A DNA stretch of 64,000 nucleotides from Alphaproteobacteria bacterium (GTDB lineage: Bacteria; Pseudomonadota; Alphaproteobacteria; Rickettsiales; UBA1997), in assembly GCA_014190355.1 (NCBI GenBank), contig BJGH01000007.1, positions 31,783-95,782 on the forward strand, written 5' to 3'. This document shows positions 36,920 through 47,151 of this stretch, piece after piece. Position 1 is the stretch's first letter. Every line of letters begins with the position of its first letter. The notes under the pieces were generated by a model. It searched no databases. It was given only the letters and a program-made list of their open reading frames with translations, and was not told where the DNA came from. Made by a program: the position numbers and the translations under genes.

Positions 36920-37711
36920 TTAAAATCCTAAAACAGCACTACCCTTGCCTATTATTTGATAATTTAGAGCTGACTGATGAACAAAATTATTAGCTTGTTG
37001 ACAAGCTTCTATTAAGCTAAATCCATTTGCTAAATTAGCTGCTATTGCACTTGCTAAAGTACATCCAGTTCCATGAATTTGTTTGACGTTGACTTTATCG
37101 TTCGAGATAATTGTAAATTGATTATTTTCATCGAGCAGAACGCTATGAATTTTTTGATCATCAAATTCTAAATGTCCTCCTTTTATTAGGACAGCTTTTG
37201 CTCCAAGGGCTTTTATTTGATATGCTGATTCTTTCATATCAAAGAGATTTTTTATAGTTTTATTTGCTAATATTTCTGCCTCATCAATATTTGGAGTAAC
37301 TAAAAAAGATTTGCTAATTAACTTTAATTTTAAAGATTCAATGGCATTTTTTTTTAATAAAAGATCACCAGATGTTGCAACCATAACTGGATCAACTAAC
37401 AGTTTAAAATTATAAGCAATATTGTGCAATTCATTAGCTATCGTATCAATAATTTCAGTGCTTGAAAGCATGCCAATTTTTACAACTGAAAATTCTATAT
37501 CGCTTAATACCGCTTGCAATTGCAATTTTAAAAAACTTAATGGAGTTTCAAAAACCTCGATAACTTTTTGAGTATTTTGAGCAGTTAAGCAAGTAACAAT
37601 TGTTGAAGCGTAAGCATTATTTAAAGTTATCGACTTTAAATCTGCTTGCATCCCTGCTCCAGCACATGAGTCCGAACCTGCAATAACTAAAACTTTTGCT
37701 AATTTTTTCAT
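36920..37711 (-). CDS. thiD: Hydroxymethylpyrimidine/phosphomethylpyrimidine kinase
   Basis: Phosphorylates HMP and HMP-P for thiamine diphosphate synthesis or salvage. The 263 residues have the ribokinase-fold N-terminus VIAGSDSCAGAGMQADLK, the VDPVMVATSGD segment and the anion-hole motif IHGTGCTLASAIAANLANG. The start ATG follows the clpB stop directly with no spacer. No TPP riboswitch is seen, but the gene has no leader of its own. Confidence 0.92.
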   Translation of the reverse strand: MKKLAKVLVIAGSDSCAGAGMQADLKSITLNNAYASTIVTCLTAQNTQKVIEVFETPLSFLKLQLQAVLSDIEFSVVKIGMLSSTEIIDTIANELHNIAYNFKLLVDPVMVATSGDLLLKKNAIESLKLKLISKSFLVTPNIDEAEILANKTIKNLFDMKESAYQIKALGAKAVLIKGGHLEFDDQKIHSVLLDENNQFTIISNDKVNVKQIHGTGCTLASAIAANLANGFSLIEACQQANNFVHQSALNYQIIGKGSAVLGF

Positions 37712-40315
37712 TTACTTAATAACAAATTCTAGTTTTTCAGAAGTCGATTTTAGAAGAACCAATTGCCCTTCTCTTAATTCTGATTTTAATATTTTTTGAG
37801 CAAGAATATTTTCAACTTCTCTTTGAATTACTCTTTTCAATGGTCGAGCACCATAATTTGAATCATATCCTTTGCTTGCAAGATAATGACGAGCTGATTC
37901 ATCCAATTGACATTCAATATTTTTTAGACTTAATCTTTTAGCAAGTCTTGCAAATTGAACATCAACAATTGCTTCCATATTAACTCGACTTAATTTGTTA
38001 AAAATAACAATCTCATCAAGACGATTTAAAAATTCTGGACGAAAATGAGTCTTAACTGCTTCCATGACCTTGTCTTGCGCTTCATCAATTTTTTTACTAT
38101 TAGCTTCTTGATCGTCATCATCATCAAGCTCGAGATTTTGAAGAAATTGTGAACCTAAATTGGAAGTTAATATTATTAAACAATTTGTAAAGTCAACAAC
38201 TCGTCCATGAGAATCGGTCAACCTTCCATCATCTAAAACTTGTAATAAAATATTGAAAACATCATGATGAGCTTTTTCTACCTCATCAAAAAGAATTACT
38301 TGATAGGGACGTCTTCTTACTGCTTCTGTTAGAACTCCACCTTGCTCAAACCCTACATAACCTGGAGGAGCGCCAATTAATCTTGCAACTGCGTGTTTTT
38401 CCATAAACTCACTCATATCAATTCTAAGCATAGCAGATTCATCATCAAAAATAAATTCTGCTAGAGCTTTTGATACTTCAGTTTTACCAACTCCAGTTGG
38501 TCCTAAAAATAAAAATGAACCAATTGGTCTTTTAGCATCTTGCAATCCAGCACGAGATCTACGAATTGCGTTAGCAATTGCACTCAAGGCATGATCTTGC
38601 CCAACAACTCTTTTATTCAAGAGATTTTCAATATGTAGTAATTTTTCTTTTTCTTTTGCCATTATCTTATCAACTGGGATTCCGGTAATTTTGGCAATAA
38701 TTTGAGCAATATCATCTTCACTAACTGCTTCATGCATTAAATCATCACTTTTAACTGATTCTTCAAGACTCATTAATTCTTTTTGCAATTCAGGTATTTT
38801 GCCATATGAAATCTCTCCTGCCTTAGCTAAATTTCCTTCTCTTTGAGCTTTTTCTAATTCGAATTTGGCTTGCTCAATTTTACTCTTAATTTCATTTATT
38901 TTTAATCTTTTATTTTTTTCAGCTTTCCACAAGGTCGACATTTCTTGGGATTTTTTTTCAATAATATCTAACTCATTATTAAGCTTATTAAGTCGATCTT
39001 TTGAAGCTTGATCATCTTCTTTTTTTAAAGCTTCAGCTTCTATTTTTAATTGAATAATTTTGCGATCTAATTCGTCAAGTTGAGAAGGTTTTGAATCTAA
39101 TTCTATTTTTAATGAGCTAGCTGCTTCGTCAATCAAATCAATTGCTTTATCGGGTAAGAAACGATCAGTAATATAGCGATGAGATAGTAATACTGCACTA
39201 ACCAATGCCGAATCTTTAATTTTAATGCCATGATGAACTTCATATTTTTCTTTAATACCGCGTAAAATTGAAACTGTATCTTCAACAGTAGGTTCTTCGG
39301 TATAAACAGGTTGAAATCTCCGCGCTAAAGCTTGATCTTTTTCGATATGTAAGCGATATTCGTCTAGGGTTGTTGCTCCAACACAGTGAAGAGATCCACG
39401 CGCTAAAGCAGGTTTTAAAAGATTTGAGGCATCCATTGCTCCTTCAGCTTTTCCTGCTCCTACCAATAAGTGTAATTCGTCAATAAATAAAATTACTCCA
39501 GAGTTATTTTCAATTTCATTTAAAACAGCTTTAAGCCTTTCTTCAAATTCTCCACGATATTTTGCTCCAGCAATTAACGATCCCATATCTAAAGCCATTA
39601 GTCTTTTATCTTTTAGACTTTCTGCAACATCACCATTAATAATACGCTGAGCAAGACCTTCTATAATTGCAGTTTTTCCAACCCCAGGTTGACCTATTAG
39701 GACTGGATTATTTTTGGTTCTACGCGATAGAACTTGCATGGTTCTTCGAATTTCTTCATCTCTGCCTATCACTGGGTCTATTTTACCTTCACGAGCTTTT
39801 TTTGTTAAATCTTGAGCATATTTTTCTAAAGCCTGATAAGTTGTTTCAGCTGATTGCGATGTAACATTTTTTCCACCGCGAATTTTATTAATAGCATTGC
39901 GAAGAGCAATAATTGTTACCCCTGCTAATTTAAGAGCTTTTGCTCCTTGGTTGTCATTATCTTCTAATATCGCTTGAAGAAGAGCTTCGGAAGTAACAAA
40001 CTGATCAGAATTTTTTTGAATTAATTTTTCTACAAAAATCAATATTCGAGCTAAATCTTGACTCATTGTTAAACTTCCTGCTCCACTGCCTTCGACTTTT
40101 GGAATTTTTTGCAAAATATTGGTTAATTCTGCATTTAGGATATCCAAATTACCATCGCATAGCTGGATTAATTTTTGAGCTAATTGATCGGAATCTTCTA
40201 ATATAGATTTCAATAAATGTTCGGGTAAAAGTTTTTGATGTCCAGAACCAAGAGCAAGTGTCTGCGCATTAGACAAGATATTTTGTGCTTTTTGAGTATA
40301 TTTTTCAGGATTCAT
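37712..40315 (-). CDS. clpB: ATP-dependent chaperone ClpB
   Basis: Hexameric disaggregase that rescues aggregated proteins together with DnaK. The 867 residues are the full length: N-terminal Clp-N repeats (~1-150), first AAA+ module with [10 protein letters not shown], a coiled-coil middle domain (~410-530) and a second AAA+ module with [14 protein letters not shown] and the C-terminal ClpB D2-small domain. No clear RpoH-type heat-shock promoter was recognised in the 135 bases upstream. thiD is directly attached downstream. Confidence 0.96.
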   Translation of the reverse strand: MNPEKYTQKAQNILSNAQTLALGSGHQKLLPEHLLKSILEDSDQLAQKLIQLCDGNLDILNAELTNILQKIPKVEGSGAGSLTMSQDLARILIFVEKLIQKNSDQFVTSEALLQAILEDNDNQGAKALKLAGVTIIALRNAINKIRGGKNVTSQSAETTYQALEKYAQDLTKKAREGKIDPVIGRDEEIRRTMQVLSRRTKNNPVLIGQPGVGKTAIIEGLAQRIINGDVAESLKDKRLMALDMGSLIAGAKYRGEFEERLKAVLNEIENNSGVILFIDELHLLVGAGKAEGAMDASNLLKPALARGSLHCVGATTLDEYRLHIEKDQALARRFQPVYTEEPTVEDTVSILRGIKEKYEVHHGIKIKDSALVSAVLLSHRYITDRFLPDKAIDLIDEAASSLKIELDSKPSQLDELDRKIIQLKIEAEALKKEDDQASKDRLNKLNNELDIIEKKSQEMSTLWKAEKNKRLKINEIKSKIEQAKFELEKAQREGNLAKAGEISYGKIPELQKELMSLEESVKSDDLMHEAVSEDDIAQIIAKITGIPVDKIMAKEKEKLLHIENLLNKRVVGQDHALSAIANAIRRSRAGLQDAKRPIGSFLFLGPTGVGKTEVSKALAEFIFDDESAMLRIDMSEFMEKHAVARLIGAPPGYVGFEQGGVLTEAVRRRPYQVILFDEVEKAHHDVFNILLQVLDDGRLTDSHGRVVDFTNCLIILTSNLGSQFLQNLELDDDDDQEANSKKIDEAQDKVMEAVKTHFRPEFLNRLDEIVIFNKLSRVNMEAIVDVQFARLAKRLSLKNIECQLDESARHYLASKGYDSNYGARPLKRVIQREVENILAQKILKSELREGQLVLLKSTSEKLEFVIK

Positions 40316-40450
40316 ATTTTAAAATTAATTTATTAAATTTAATTTTTTAGAGTTAGCTAGTTAAGAAAAATTTAATTTTTTTAATATCGTTTTTTAGAAT
40401 AGAATTAACATAGCAATCATTTAAATCATAAACTTTTTAATTAAATAATC

Positions 40451-40930
40451 TTAGCTTTTATAAAAATTTTTATTTTTTAATAAAGAAAACCAATCATTGT
40501 CAATTTGAGCAAATGTTTTATAAAAAAAATCTCTTTTGAAAAGACCTTGGTGAGGTATTTCAAGGATATCATTCTTAAAATTTAAATCTTCAATTGCTAA
40601 AATATCAATATCAATTTCTCTTGGAGCCCATTTTGGTCTATCAAGTCTGCCAATTTTTTTTTCAATATCTTTAATAATTTTTAATATTTCTAAGGGGTGA
40701 AAATTATCAATATTAATTTTGGCAACTAAAGTAATATTTAAGAACTCAATATTCCACTTTGGGTCTGAATTAACTGGAAGCATAGCTTGATTAGCATAAA
40801 ATTTTGAAACTAATAAATCTTTTAAATTTAATTTATCTGCTATATTTTTAACAGCTAATTTAATGTTCTCTTCTCGATCACCCAAATTAGATCCTATTGC
40901 GAATGCAATTTTTTTTAATTTGTAAATCAT
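40451..40930 (-). CDS. folK: 2-amino-4-hydroxy-6-hydroxymethyldihydropteridine pyrophosphokinase
   Basis: Activates the pterin for folate synthesis. The 159 residues show AFAIGSNLGDREENI at the start and the HPPK signature RPKWAPREIDIDIL, with a following HQGLFKRDFF segment. Together with aroA it suggests de novo folate synthesis. It stands alone between clpB and a long upstream gap. Confidence 0.92.
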   Translation of the reverse strand: MIYKLKKIAFAIGSNLGDREENIKLAVKNIADKLNLKDLLVSKFYANQAMLPVNSDPKWNIEFLNITLVAKINIDNFHPLEILKIIKDIEKKIGRLDRPKWAPREIDIDILAIEDLNFKNDILEIPHQGLFKRDFFYKTFAQIDNDWFSLLKNKNFYKS

Positions 40931-41323
40931 TTTATATATTTAGTTTAGAGTTTTTGGTTATTAAATTTTATAACCCAATATAAAATTTAAATAATATTTT
41001 ATAGGAAATTTTAAAAAAACTCCAACTAATTTATAGCCTAAAATTATTTCCCGATATCAAATTATATTTTATTTAAAATTTAATTAAAATTATCTTTGAA
41101 TTTTAAATTATACATAAATATGTCTTAAGCTCAAAGAAAATATACTTTAATTAAATTACTTAAAAAAATTAAAATAAAATTCTAAATTTAGTAACAGCAT
41201 AACCTAAACACCTTTAATAAAACTTTTTGGTTTTTTGCAATATCTAAAAATTGTTAACCAATTTTTTTAAATTAATGATTTTTTAATATTAACTAAAATA
41301 TTTATATAATTATTATAACTTAA
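40931..41323. other. Non-coding region between nfuA and folK
   Basis: 393 bases of very AT-rich sequence between two same-strand genes. No coding frame, tRNA, known RNA motif or strong hairpin was seen. It presumably contains the folK promoter and the end of the yejA-nfuA transcript. Confidence 0.35.
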
Positions 41324-41902
41324 TTATTCATCAATTTGCTCAACCGCTTCAACTTCTGGAATATAATGTTTGAGCATATTTTCAATACCATTTTTAAGAG
41401 TTACAGTTGAGCTTGGGCAACCAGAACAAGAGCCTTTTAAAACTAAATATACGATCCCATTTTCAAATGAATGAAATATAATATCTCCACCATCCATGGC
41501 TACTGCTGGACGGACTTTTATTTCAATTAATTCTTTAATTTGCTTAACAATTTCACTATCTTGTGAAACTTCTTGATCATTTTGAGTGACTGATTGGACA
41601 GATGATTCATTTGAAAATAAAATGGGTTTATTACTAACAAAAAAATCCATAATAGTTGCTTGAATTTCTGTTTTAATTTCTTGCCAATCAACTTGTTCAT
41701 TTTTAGTTATAGTAATAAAATCATGACCTAAAAAAACCGCATCTACTCCTTTAACCTCAAATAATTGCATGGCTAACGGGGATTTTTTTGAAGCCTGTTT
41801 TTGATTTTTAAATTCCATTGATCCATTTTTTAAAACTTCCAAATCATCGGGTATAAATTTTAATGTTGCAGGATTTGGAGTTGTTTCAGTTCTAATAAAC
41901 AT
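41324..41902 (-). CDS. nfuA: NifU-domain iron-sulfur cluster carrier, alphaproteobacterial NfuA type
   Basis: Carries and delivers Fe-S clusters, for example to complex I subunits. The 192 residues have the alphaproteobacterial/mitochondrial N-terminal Nfu_N domain (MFIRTETTPNPATLKFIP), an acidic linker (~98-117) and the C-terminal NifU domain with Cys159-Ser-Gly-Cys162 in GSCSGCPSS. It sits 7 bases after the binding-protein gene. Confidence 0.92.
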   Translation of the reverse strand: MFIRTETTPNPATLKFIPDDLEVLKNGSMEFKNQKQASKKSPLAMQLFEVKGVDAVFLGHDFITITKNEQVDWQEIKTEIQATIMDFFVSNKPILFSNESSVQSVTQNDQEVSQDSEIVKQIKELIEIKVRPAVAMDGGDIIFHSFENGIVYLVLKGSCSGCPSSTVTLKNGIENMLKHYIPEVEAVEQIDE

Positions 41903-41909
41903 ATTTTAT

Positions 41910-43619
41910 TTAATTTGTTTTAATTGACCAAGTATCAATTGCTAGGCCATATTTTGGATTTATTTTTGGCATTATAAAAATATCGCGATGTAAGATACGA
42001 TAACTATTATTATACCATTGTAAAACTGTAAAATAATTTTCTAAGAGATATTTATCTAATTCTTTGCAAAATATTTTCAAGGTTTCTTTTGATTTTGCAT
42101 TCAATATTTTTAAAATTATTTGATCAACATATTTATCGCTTAGCCCAATCAGATTTCTACTACCCTTAATATCCTTTTGTGAGGAATGAAAATAGCTATA
42201 AAGTTCTGATCCAGGAATAGCTGACTGAGGAAATACTGCTGTGATGATATCATAATCAAAATTGTTTACTCTGGTTTGATACTGATTTTCTTCAACAAAT
42301 TTAACTTTTGCATCTATCCCTAATTTTTTAAGATTAAATACAAACGGAGCAATTATCATCTCAAATGTTTTTTGATCAATTAAAAATTCTAATTCAACAG
42401 CTCTGTTACTGCTTGGTTCGAAAAGCTTACCATCTTCAATTTTATAGCCTGCATCAAGCAAGGTTTTTTGTGCTAATATTAAATTTTCTCGTATTGTTAA
42501 TACTTGTTTTGAATTAGAAATTGGAAATCCATAATCTGAATTTGCAAAATAGCTGTTTGTTCTGGCGTAAGAACCATAGAAGATATGTTGCTTTAACCAT
42601 TCAAAATCAAAAACATAATTGATTGCTTTTCGTAAAGCGATGTTTTGAAATTTATCTTTTCGTAAATTTAAAACAAATGTTTGAGCAGGTGCTGGAAGGG
42701 AATGGATAATTTCTTTTTTAATAATTTGTTGTTTTTTTACAGCATCAATATTGTATGAATTAGCCCAATTTCGAGCAACATTTTCTATTCTTAAATCATA
42801 TTTCTGAGCTTTAAATGCCTCAATTAATACCTGAGGATCACGATAATAATCATAAATAATTGTTTTAAAATTATAATGACCTTTGTTAACCGATAAGTCT
42901 TTTGCCCAATAATCTTCATTAAGCTCATAAACAATTGAGCGATTAGGATGAATTTCTTTAATTTTGTAAGGTCCAGAACCTAGAGGAATTTCTAATGTTG
43001 TTTTATTAAAATCAATTTTTTGATAATAATGTTTGGGAATTATCGTTAGCGATGAAACAAGGATTGGTAAATCTCTATTAAGATTATTCTTAAAATTAAA
43101 CCTTACCAAATAATCATTTATTTTTATAACTTCTTTTACATCACGATACATCATTTTATAAGATGGATGACCTTCATTAACAAATTTATTAAAACTAAAT
43201 ACTACGTCATCAGCAGTAATTTTTTTACCATCGGAAAATTTAGCTTTAGGATTAAGGATAAACTCCATAAACATTTTATCTGAACTTAAATAGATACCTT
43301 GAGCAATTAAACCATATCGTGATTGAATTTCATCATCAGTTCCAACTCCAAGACTGTCATATAAATAATTTAATCCCGATGCAGGTAAGCCTTTTAAAAT
43401 AAAAGGATTAAGCGAATTAAATCCACCTTCAACACCAAATCTCACAGTTCCATACTTTAAAGAATCTGGATTAGCATAAGCAAAGTTTTTAAAATTTTTA
43501 GGATATTTTAAATCCCCAAACACAGAAATACCATGGCTATACTCTTTATTTGAAGCATTAGCAATACTGACCTGTATAAAAATAACAGGTAAAATTAGTA
43601 TTTTTAAGAATTTTGCCAT
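41910..43619 (-). CDS. Peptide ABC transporter substrate-binding protein, YejA-like
   Basis: A 569-residue family 5 solute-binding protein with a signal peptide (ending near IANA, residue ~22). The mature start HGISVFGDLKYPKNFKNFAY and NPDSLKYG segment match the YejA subgroup, which binds peptides (including microcin C in E. coli). The permease and ATPase genes yejBEF are not in the window. It is divergent from ribF over 149 bases. Confidence 0.85.
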   Translation of the reverse strand: MAKFLKILILPVIFIQVSIANASNKEYSHGISVFGDLKYPKNFKNFAYANPDSLKYGTVRFGVEGGFNSLNPFILKGLPASGLNYLYDSLGVGTDDEIQSRYGLIAQGIYLSSDKMFMEFILNPKAKFSDGKKITADDVVFSFNKFVNEGHPSYKMMYRDVKEVIKINDYLVRFNFKNNLNRDLPILVSSLTIIPKHYYQKIDFNKTTLEIPLGSGPYKIKEIHPNRSIVYELNEDYWAKDLSVNKGHYNFKTIIYDYYRDPQVLIEAFKAQKYDLRIENVARNWANSYNIDAVKKQQIIKKEIIHSLPAPAQTFVLNLRKDKFQNIALRKAINYVFDFEWLKQHIFYGSYARTNSYFANSDYGFPISNSKQVLTIRENLILAQKTLLDAGYKIEDGKLFEPSSNRAVELEFLIDQKTFEMIIAPFVFNLKKLGIDAKVKFVEENQYQTRVNNFDYDIITAVFPQSAIPGSELYSYFHSSQKDIKGSRNLIGLSDKYVDQIILKILNAKSKETLKIFCKELDKYLLENYFTVLQWYNNSYRILHRDIFIMPKINPKYGLAIDTWSIKTN

Positions 43620-43660
43620 AAAAAAAATTTAAAATTCAGATTTTAATTTAAATTACTTAA

Positions 43661-43688
43661 TTCATAATAAAATTACACTCAATATAAT
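43661..43688 (+). promoter_or_regulatory. Candidate promoter for ribF
   Basis: TATAAT at 43683-43688 is preceded after 16 bases by TTCATA (43661-43666), a four-of-six match to the -35 consensus. It lies 80 bases before the ribF start in the divergent gap with the binding-protein gene. The evidence is only sequence match in AT-rich DNA. Confidence 0.35.
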
Positions 43689-43768
43689 CAAGCCATTTAA
43701 AGCTCAATATCTAACTTAATATTAAGATAAATTAGCTTTATATTTAAAAATAAATTTATTTTTTTAAT

Positions 43769-44746
43769 TTGAAAATAATTAGACTTAAAATAAACAATTC
43801 TAAATTAATTTTGCAGGGAAATCACCAAATTCCGGATTGTGGAATTTGCTTAACCATTGGCAATTTTGATGGTGTTCACTTTGGTCACCAACAAATTATC
43901 AATAATTTAAAAAAAATCGCTTTAAAGAAAAAATTACCTTCAGCGTTAATGACTTTTGAGCCCCATCCTGCAGGGTATTTTGATAAAGATAAAATAGATC
44001 ATTATTATCTTACAACCCTAAAACAAAAAATTACTATTCTGCAAAAATTTGCAATAGATTATCTAATTATCGTTAATTTTAATTTAAATTTTTGCGAAAT
44101 TTCAGCTGATGATTTTATAACCAAAATATTAAAACAAGTTTTTAATGTTAAAAATCTGGTAATTGGCTATGATTTTACTTTTGGAAAAAATCGCCAAGGC
44201 AATTTCAAAACATTAGAAAATGCAAATTTTGAATTACATGAGGTTAATCCTCATAAGATTATTATTGATGACTCTGAAATAACCTGCTCTTCTTCTGTTG
44301 CAAGATCAGCTCTTAAATCAGGTAAAATTGATTTAGCAAATAAAATTTTAGGACGAAATTTTACCGTTCAAGGAGTAATAGTAAATGGCAATAAACTTGC
44401 TAATAAAATTGGCTTTCCAACTGCTAATCTTAAAACAAATGTTAAACAAATTATCCCAAAATTTGGAGTTTATCAAACTTTAGTAACAATTGATAATGAT
44501 AAGTTAAAATTACCAGCAATTACTAACTTCGGAATTAAACCAACATTTAATAACAATGCTATGCAACCCCTATATGAAACCCATATTTTTAATTTTTCTG
44601 ACAATATCTATCATAAAAAAATAAAATTAGAGCTTATCAATTTTATTCGTGAAGAGCAAAAATTTAATGATATCACTCATCTTAGCACTCAAATTAAAAA
44701 AGATATTAACGCAGTTTATAACATCTTTAATAATTCAGTTATTTAA
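43769..44746 (+). CDS. ribF: Bifunctional riboflavin kinase/FMN adenylyltransferase
   Basis: Makes FMN and FAD from riboflavin. The 325 residues contain the FAD synthetase domain with LTIGNFDGVHFGHQQII, the SSVARSALKSGKI segment, and the flavokinase domain with NKLANKIGFPTANLK. It uses a TTG start; the encoded MKIIRLKIN matches the usual family N-terminus and the first ATG lies far inside the fold. A strong terminator follows. Confidence 0.92.
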   Translation: MKIIRLKINNSKLILQGNHQIPDCGICLTIGNFDGVHFGHQQIINNLKKIALKKKLPSALMTFEPHPAGYFDKDKIDHYYLTTLKQKITILQKFAIDYLIIVNFNLNFCEISADDFITKILKQVFNVKNLVIGYDFTFGKNRQGNFKTLENANFELHEVNPHKIIIDDSEITCSSSVARSALKSGKIDLANKILGRNFTVQGVIVNGNKLANKIGFPTANLKTNVKQIIPKFGVYQTLVTIDNDKLKLPAITNFGIKPTFNNNAMQPLYETHIFNFSDNIYHKKIKLELINFIREEQKFNDITHLSTQIKKDINAVYNIFNNSVI

Positions 44747-44754
44747 AATTTAAT

Positions 44755-44780
44755 ATTTATGCTGAGCATAAATTCTTTTT
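44755..44780 (+). terminator. Rho-independent terminator after ribF
   Basis: A perfect inverted repeat ATTTATGCT-G-AGCATAAAT (44755-44773) lies just after the ribF stop and is followed by TCTTTTT. It is the most conventional intrinsic terminator in the window. Confidence 0.75.
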
Positions 44781-44805
44781 AAATAAATAATATTTATTTA
44801 TTTTT
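44781..44805 (+). repeat. Second hairpin directly behind the ribF terminator
   Basis: AAATAAATA (44781-44789) and TATTTATTT (44791-44799) form a perfect 9-bp inverted repeat with one central base, followed by ATTTTT. It may act as a backup terminator in tandem with the preceding hairpin. Confidence 0.45.
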
Positions 44806-44898
44806 ATGATCAAAAAAATTTTTAAAAAAATAAGCTTGAAATTTAAAGGCTTTTTTGATTAAATTATTTATAAACAATTTTTTTATTAAATTAACTTT

Positions 44899-45519
44899 AT
44901 GCTAAAATTCGAAACTATTACCGCCAGAGCTGCACCTATGCCTCTAATAAATATCGATACTGATATGATTATCCCTAAGCAATTCCTTAAAACTATTAAA
45001 AGAACAGGACTGGGTAAAAATCTCTTTCATGAAATGCGTTTTGATTTAAATGACAAAGAAATCCCAGATTTTATTTTAAATAAAACACCTTATCGTAATA
45101 GTAAAATTATTATTGCTGGTGAAAATTTTGGTTGCGGTTCAAGCAGAGAGCATGCGCCTTGGGCTTTAGTTGACTTTGGAATTAAGGTCATAATTGCCCC
45201 ATCATTTGCCGATATTTTTTACAATAACTGTTTTAAAAATAGTATCTTACCCGTTATTCTGCCAGCATCAGAAGTTGATGAATTATTAAAAATTGCCCAA
45301 GATCAAAACAACAGCATTACTGTTGATTTGGCAAAACAAGAAGTTATTGCTAATAATAAGACTTTCAATTTTACTATTGACTCATTTAAAAAACATTGTT
45401 TGATTGAAGGGCTAGACGATATAGGGCTTACCTTGCAATTAGAAAATAAAATAAAAAACTATGAAACTAATCGACAAAATCTAACACCATGGCTTTTTAA
45501 ATCTAACAACCCAAATTAA
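44899..45519 (+). CDS. leuD: 3-isopropylmalate dehydratase small subunit
   Basis: Swivel-domain subunit that with LeuC isomerises isopropylmalate in leucine synthesis. The 206 residues show IDTDMIIPKQFLKTI and the diagnostic GENFGCGSSREHAPWAL. leuC, leuA and leuB are not in this window, so whether the leucine pathway is complete cannot be judged. It is followed by fabI on the same strand. Confidence 0.93.
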   Translation: MLKFETITARAAPMPLINIDTDMIIPKQFLKTIKRTGLGKNLFHEMRFDLNDKEIPDFILNKTPYRNSKIIIAGENFGCGSSREHAPWALVDFGIKVIIAPSFADIFYNNCFKNSILPVILPASEVDELLKIAQDQNNSITVDLAKQEVIANNKTFNFTIDSFKKHCLIEGLDDIGLTLQLENKIKNYETNRQNLTPWLFKSNNPN

Positions 45520-45567
45520 ACATTATTTTAATATTAATAATTTCATATCAATAAAATTAAAAAAATT

Positions 45568-46386
45568 ATGACAATTCTAGCAGGAAAAAAAGGGCTTATA
45601 ATGGGCGTAGCAAATAATCGTTCAATAGCATGGGGTATTGCTGAAGAAGCCAAAAAATATGGTGCTGATCTGGCATTTACTTTTCAAGGAGAAGCCTTAC
45701 AAAAACGAGTTGAACCACTCGCCAAATCGGTTGGATCTGATATTGTATTACCTTGCGATGTTAACGATACAAATTCAGTTAAAAATGTCTTTAATGAAAT
45801 TGATAAAAAATGGGGTAAGTTAGATTTTCTAGTCCATGCCATTGCTTATTCAGATAAAGAAGAACTTCGAGGAAAATATCTTGATACTTCGCCAACAAAC
45901 TTTGTTAACACTATGAATATTTCTGCTTATTCACTCGTTGCTGTATCTAAAGAAGCTGAACCTCTTATGAAAAAAGCTGGTGGTGGAAGCATTATTACTC
46001 TGAGTTACTACGGTGCAGAAAAAGTTATGCCTCACTATAATGTCATGGGAGTTGCCAAAGCTGCATTAGAAGCAAGTGTTCGATATTTAGCAATGGATAT
46101 GGGTAAAGATAATATTCGCGTTAATGCCATATCAGCTGGACCTGTTAAAACTCTTGCAGCAAGTGGTATAGGTGATTTTCGCTTAATCTTTAAATGGAAT
46201 GAATATAATGCTCCGTTACGAAGAAATATTTCCCTTCAAGATGTTGGGGGAGCTGGGGTTTTCTTATTATCAGAGCTAGGTGGAGGAGTTACAGGAGAAA
46301 CTTTACATGTTGATGCTGGTTATCATATTGTTGGTATGAAAGCTCCTGATGCTCCAGACATTAGCATCGTTAAAGATCAAGAATAA
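45568..46386 (+). CDS. fabI: Enoyl-[acyl-carrier-protein] reductase (NADH), FabI
   Basis: Final reduction step of the type II fatty acid elongation cycle, and the target of triclosan and related inhibitors in this family. The 272 residues show the FabI N-terminus GKKGLIMGVANNRSIAWGIA, the SYYGAEKVMPHYNVMGVAKAA segment with active Tyr and Lys, and GGGVTGETLHVDAGYH near the end. Confidence 0.95.
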   Translation: MTILAGKKGLIMGVANNRSIAWGIAEEAKKYGADLAFTFQGEALQKRVEPLAKSVGSDIVLPCDVNDTNSVKNVFNEIDKKWGKLDFLVHAIAYSDKEELRGKYLDTSPTNFVNTMNISAYSLVAVSKEAEPLMKKAGGGSIITLSYYGAEKVMPHYNVMGVAKAALEASVRYLAMDMGKDNIRVNAISAGPVKTLAASGIGDFRLIFKWNEYNAPLRRNISLQDVGGAGVFLLSELGGGVTGETLHVDAGYHIVGMKAPDAPDISIVKDQE

Positions 46387-46401
46387 AAATTTAACTATTA
46401 C

Positions 46402-46470
46402 AAATTAGTTACCGCTTTCATTTTAGTTAATTAAAATTAAATTATTGAATTTTTAGATAACTAATTTTTT
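46402..46470 (+). terminator. Possible long-loop terminator after fabI
   Basis: AAATTAGTTA (46402-46411) and TAACTAATTT (46458-46467) are perfect 10-bp inverted arms separated by 46 bases that contain a smaller TTTTA/TAAAA hairpin; T residues follow the second arm. The long loop makes this uncertain. Confidence 0.35.
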
Positions 46471-46514
46471 TATGACATAAAATTTAAAAAAATCACCTTC
46501 TAACTTGTTAAAAA

Positions 46515-47141
46515 ATGTTTGTTAAATCAGAGCCATTTGTTATTATAATCTCCTCCCCTTCAGGTGCAGGAAAAACAACCTTATGTCGAATGCTTTTACA
46601 AAATGATCCGTTAATAAAATTATCTATTTCAACTACAACCAGAAAAAAACGACCCCAAGAAATTTCTGGCCAAGATTATGTTTTTGTTAGTAATGAAGAA
46701 TTTATTAAACTTAAGAATGCCAATGAGTTTTTAGAAGATGCTATAGTTTTTAACAATTATTATGGAAGTCCTAGAAAACTAGTTGAGGAAGAAATGAATC
46801 GTGGACATTGTGTTTTATTTGATATAGACTGGCAAGGTGCTAGACAAATCAAAGAAAAACTTTCTAAAGACGCAGTTGTGTCAATTTTTATTCTTCCACC
46901 TTCCCTTGTAGAACTTGAAAGAAGATTAAGAGCTCGAGCACAAGATAGCGAAGACATAGTTCAACTTCGTATGCAAGAAGCTCTCCAAGAAATTAGTCAT
47001 TATCATGAATATGATTATGTCTTAATTAACGACGATCTAGAAAATTCCCTAAAAAAAATTCGCTCAATTATTGAAACTAAAAGAATTAGCAGACAAAACA
47101 TTAGCAGACTTATCGAAGATGGTAAATTTCTAAAAAATTAA
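46515..47141 (+). CDS. gmk: Guanylate kinase
   Basis: Phosphorylates GMP to GDP. The 208 residues begin with ISSPSGAGKTTLCRML (P-loop) and carry STTTRKKRPQEISGQDYVFV and FDIDWQGARQIKEKL, all diagnostic of the family. dedA follows after 10 bases. Confidence 0.95.
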   Translation: MFVKSEPFVIIISSPSGAGKTTLCRMLLQNDPLIKLSISTTTRKKRPQEISGQDYVFVSNEEFIKLKNANEFLEDAIVFNNYYGSPRKLVEEEMNRGHCVLFDIDWQGARQIKEKLSKDAVVSIFILPPSLVELERRLRARAQDSEDIVQLRMQEALQEISHYHEYDYVLINDDLENSLKKIRSIIETKRISRQNISRLIEDGKFLKN

Positions 47142-47151
47142 TTTTCTAAAA

